Positions 61,213 to 64,000 of a stretch of 64,000 bases of DNA are shown here, in pieces. A model generated the notes under the pieces. That model did no database searches and was not told the DNA's origin. It saw only the letters and a list, made by a program, of their open reading frames with translations. How positions within the stretch are numbered: the first letter of the stretch is position 1; each line of letters opens with the position of its first letter. The position numbers were made by a program, and so were the translations under genes. The stretch is from NCBI GenBank assembly GCA_002271215.1, contig CP018628.1, positions 806,001 through 870,000 of the forward strand, read 5' to 3'. The stretch comes from Lelliottia jeotgali. Lineage in GTDB: Bacteria; Pseudomonadota; Gammaproteobacteria; Enterobacterales; Enterobacteriaceae.

Positions 61213-62565
61213 ATGCTGAGCATCCTTTGGAATTTGGCGGCGTTCATTGTTGCACTTGGTGTACTGATCACCGTGCACGAGTTTGGCCATTTCTGGGTTG
61301 CCCGGCGTTGCGGAGTGCGGGTCGAGCGTTTTTCTATTGGCTTCGGTAAATCACTGTGGCGTCGTACTGACCGACAGGGAACCGAGTTTGTTATTGCGCT
61401 TATCCCACTCGGCGGCTACGTCAAAATGCTTGATGAGCGTGTAGAGCCAGTCGCCCCCGAAATGCGACATTACGCGTTCAATAACAAAACGGTAGGCCAA
61501 CGCGCCGCTATCATTGCTGCCGGACCGGTAGCCAACTTCATCTTCGCCGTTTTCGCCTATTGGCTGGTGTTTATCATCGGTGTCCCTGGTGTTCGTCCGG
61601 TTGTTGGCGAAATAACCGCCAACTCCGTCGCAGCAACAGCGCAAATTGCGCCAGGTATGGAACTTAAAGCAATCGATGGTATCGAAACCCCTGATTGGGA
61701 TGCCGTAAGGCTGCAATTGGTTTCGAAAATCGGCGATGACCAGACCACTATCAGTGTTTCACCGTTTGGGGCCAATCAGCGTCAGGACAAAGTCCTCGAT
61801 TTACGTCACTGGACTTTTGAGCCTGACAAAGAAGATCCTGTTGCTGCATTAGGGATTCGCCCTCGCGGTGCACAGATTGAACCTGTGTTAGCTGAAGTGC
61901 AGGCTGATTCGGCTGCAAGTAAAGCAGGTTTGCAAGCGGGCGATAGGATCGTTAAAGTCGATGGTCAGCCGTTAACACAATGGATGACCTTTGTTATTCT
62001 GGTGCGCGATAATCCTGGCACACCGCTGGCAGTCGAAATTGAACGGCAGGGGAGTCCGCTCTCTTTGACGCTCATCCCGGACACCAAGCCGGGTGGTGGT
62101 AAGGCAGAAGGATTTGCTGGCGTAGTGCCAAAAGTGATCCCGCTGCCAGATGAGTACAAAACAATACGCCAGTATGGACCGTTTAGCGCCATCCTTGAAG
62201 CCACGGATAAAACATGGCAACTGATGAAGCTTACGGTCAACATGTTGGGGAAATTGATAACCGGTGACGTAAAACTGAACAACCTCAGTGGGCCGATTTC
62301 TATCGCTCAAGGGGCTGGGATGTCAGCAGAATACGGGGTGATTTACTATCTCATGTTTCTCGCGCTCATTAGCGTGAACCTCGGGATAATCAACCTGTTC
62401 CCGCTTCCCGTTTTAGACGGTGGGCATCTGCTGTTTTTAGCGATTGAAAAGCTAAAAGGTGGGCCGGTATCCGAGCGAGTTCAAGACTTTAGTTATCGCA
62501 TTGGCTCGATACTGCTGGTGCTGTTAATGGGGCTTGCGCTTTTCAATGATTTCTCTCGGTTGTAA
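61213..62565 (+). CDS. rseP: Site-2 intramembrane zinc protease RseP
   Basis: Cleaves anti-sigma RseA after DegS, releasing sigma-E, and removes remnant signal peptides. The 450-residue protein has the zinc motif HEFGH in the first span and [14 protein letters not shown] in the third; two tandem PDZ domains (about residues 115-310) lie between. The ATG at 61213 follows ACGGAAGG; an in-frame extension overlaps cdsA and is rejected. It completes the stress circuit with degP in this window. Confidence 0.96.
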   Translation: MLSILWNLAAFIVALGVLITVHEFGHFWVARRCGVRVERFSIGFGKSLWRRTDRQGTEFVIALIPLGGYVKMLDERVEPVAPEMRHYAFNNKTVGQRAAIIAAGPVANFIFAVFAYWLVFIIGVPGVRPVVGEITANSVAATAQIAPGMELKAIDGIETPDWDAVRLQLVSKIGDDQTTISVSPFGANQRQDKVLDLRHWTFEPDKEDPVAALGIRPRGAQIEPVLAEVQADSAASKAGLQAGDRIVKVDGQPLTQWMTFVILVRDNPGTPLAVEIERQGSPLSLTLIPDTKPGGGKAEGFAGVVPKVIPLPDEYKTIRQYGPFSAILEATDKTWQLMKLTVNMLGKLITGDVKLNNLSGPISIAQGAGMSAEYGVIYYLMFLALISVNLGIINLFPLPVLDGGHLLFLAIEKLKGGPVSERVQDFSYRIGSILLVLLMGLALFNDFSRL

Positions 62566-62578
62566 GAGAGATAGTTAG

Positions 62579-64000
<1,422 letters not shown>

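Noticed and set aside
61659..61665. GGAACTT inside rseP as a sigma-E -35 for bamA.
   Set aside because: No GTCTAA-like -10 at 15-19 bp, and it is 900 bases from bamA.

Overview
The window is a chromosomal segment of a member of the Enterobacteriaceae. Gene order and protein sequences follow the Escherichia coli K-12 aceF-to-bamA segment almost gene for gene. Protein divergence from E. coli, a DUF2950 gene beside yacH, and two abundant families of intergenic palindromes point to the Enterobacter / Leclercia / Lelliottia group; this assignment is inference from memory. Genes are dense and no prophage, insertion sequence, tRNA, rRNA or CRISPR array was seen. Compared with my recollection of E. 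coli K-12, the fimbrial cluster between panB and folK, yadD between panD and panC, and yaeI between yaeH and dapD are absent.

Layout. 1-8.7 kb: end of aceF, lpd, two envelope genes on the minus strand (DUF2950 and yacH), then a roughly 1 kb gap before acnB. That gap holds the most interesting locus: a 39-codon membrane peptide gene (5224-5343, minus) and a divergent, terminator-ended small RNA (5623-5704, plus). The RNA's 5' end and a hairpin loop are complementary to the peptide's leader, as in a type I toxin-antitoxin pair, probably TimP/TimR-like. acnB itself has a long structured leader. 8.8-20.8 kb: yacL, speED (polyamines), yacC, cueO with a CueR site, gcd and hpt flanking a perfect CRP palindrome, can, the yadGH ABC exporter, yadI, yadE. 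20.8-30.4 kb: panD/panC/panB (pantothenate), folK-pcnB (pcnB starts at AUU), gluQ, dksA, sfsA, thpR, hrpB. 30.6-39.3 kb: mrcB and the fhuACDB ferrichrome uptake operon. 39.4-46.6 kb: hemL, clcA, erpA with an IscR site, then mtn-btuF-yadS and dgt. 46.6-64 kb: degP with a sigma-E promoter, cdaR, yaeH, dapD, glnD, map, then the essential run rpsB-tsf-pyrH-frr-dxr-uppS-cdsA-rseP-bamA (bamA is cut by the window end).

Functional themes. The first third joins central carbon metabolism (pyruvate dehydrogenase E2/E3, aconitase B, glucose dehydrogenase, carbonic anhydrase). The middle is cofactor, RNA-processing and iron biology. The last part couples translation factors with isoprenoid, phospholipid and outer-membrane biogenesis. 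Palindromic REP-like elements sit in many gene ends, especially between convergent genes, where they probably also act in transcript termination or 3' end protection. Start codons were corrected by ribosome-binding sites and homologue lengths; several are non-ATG (acnB GTG, hrpB GTG, btuF GTG, frr GTG, speD TTG, cdsA TTG, pcnB ATT).
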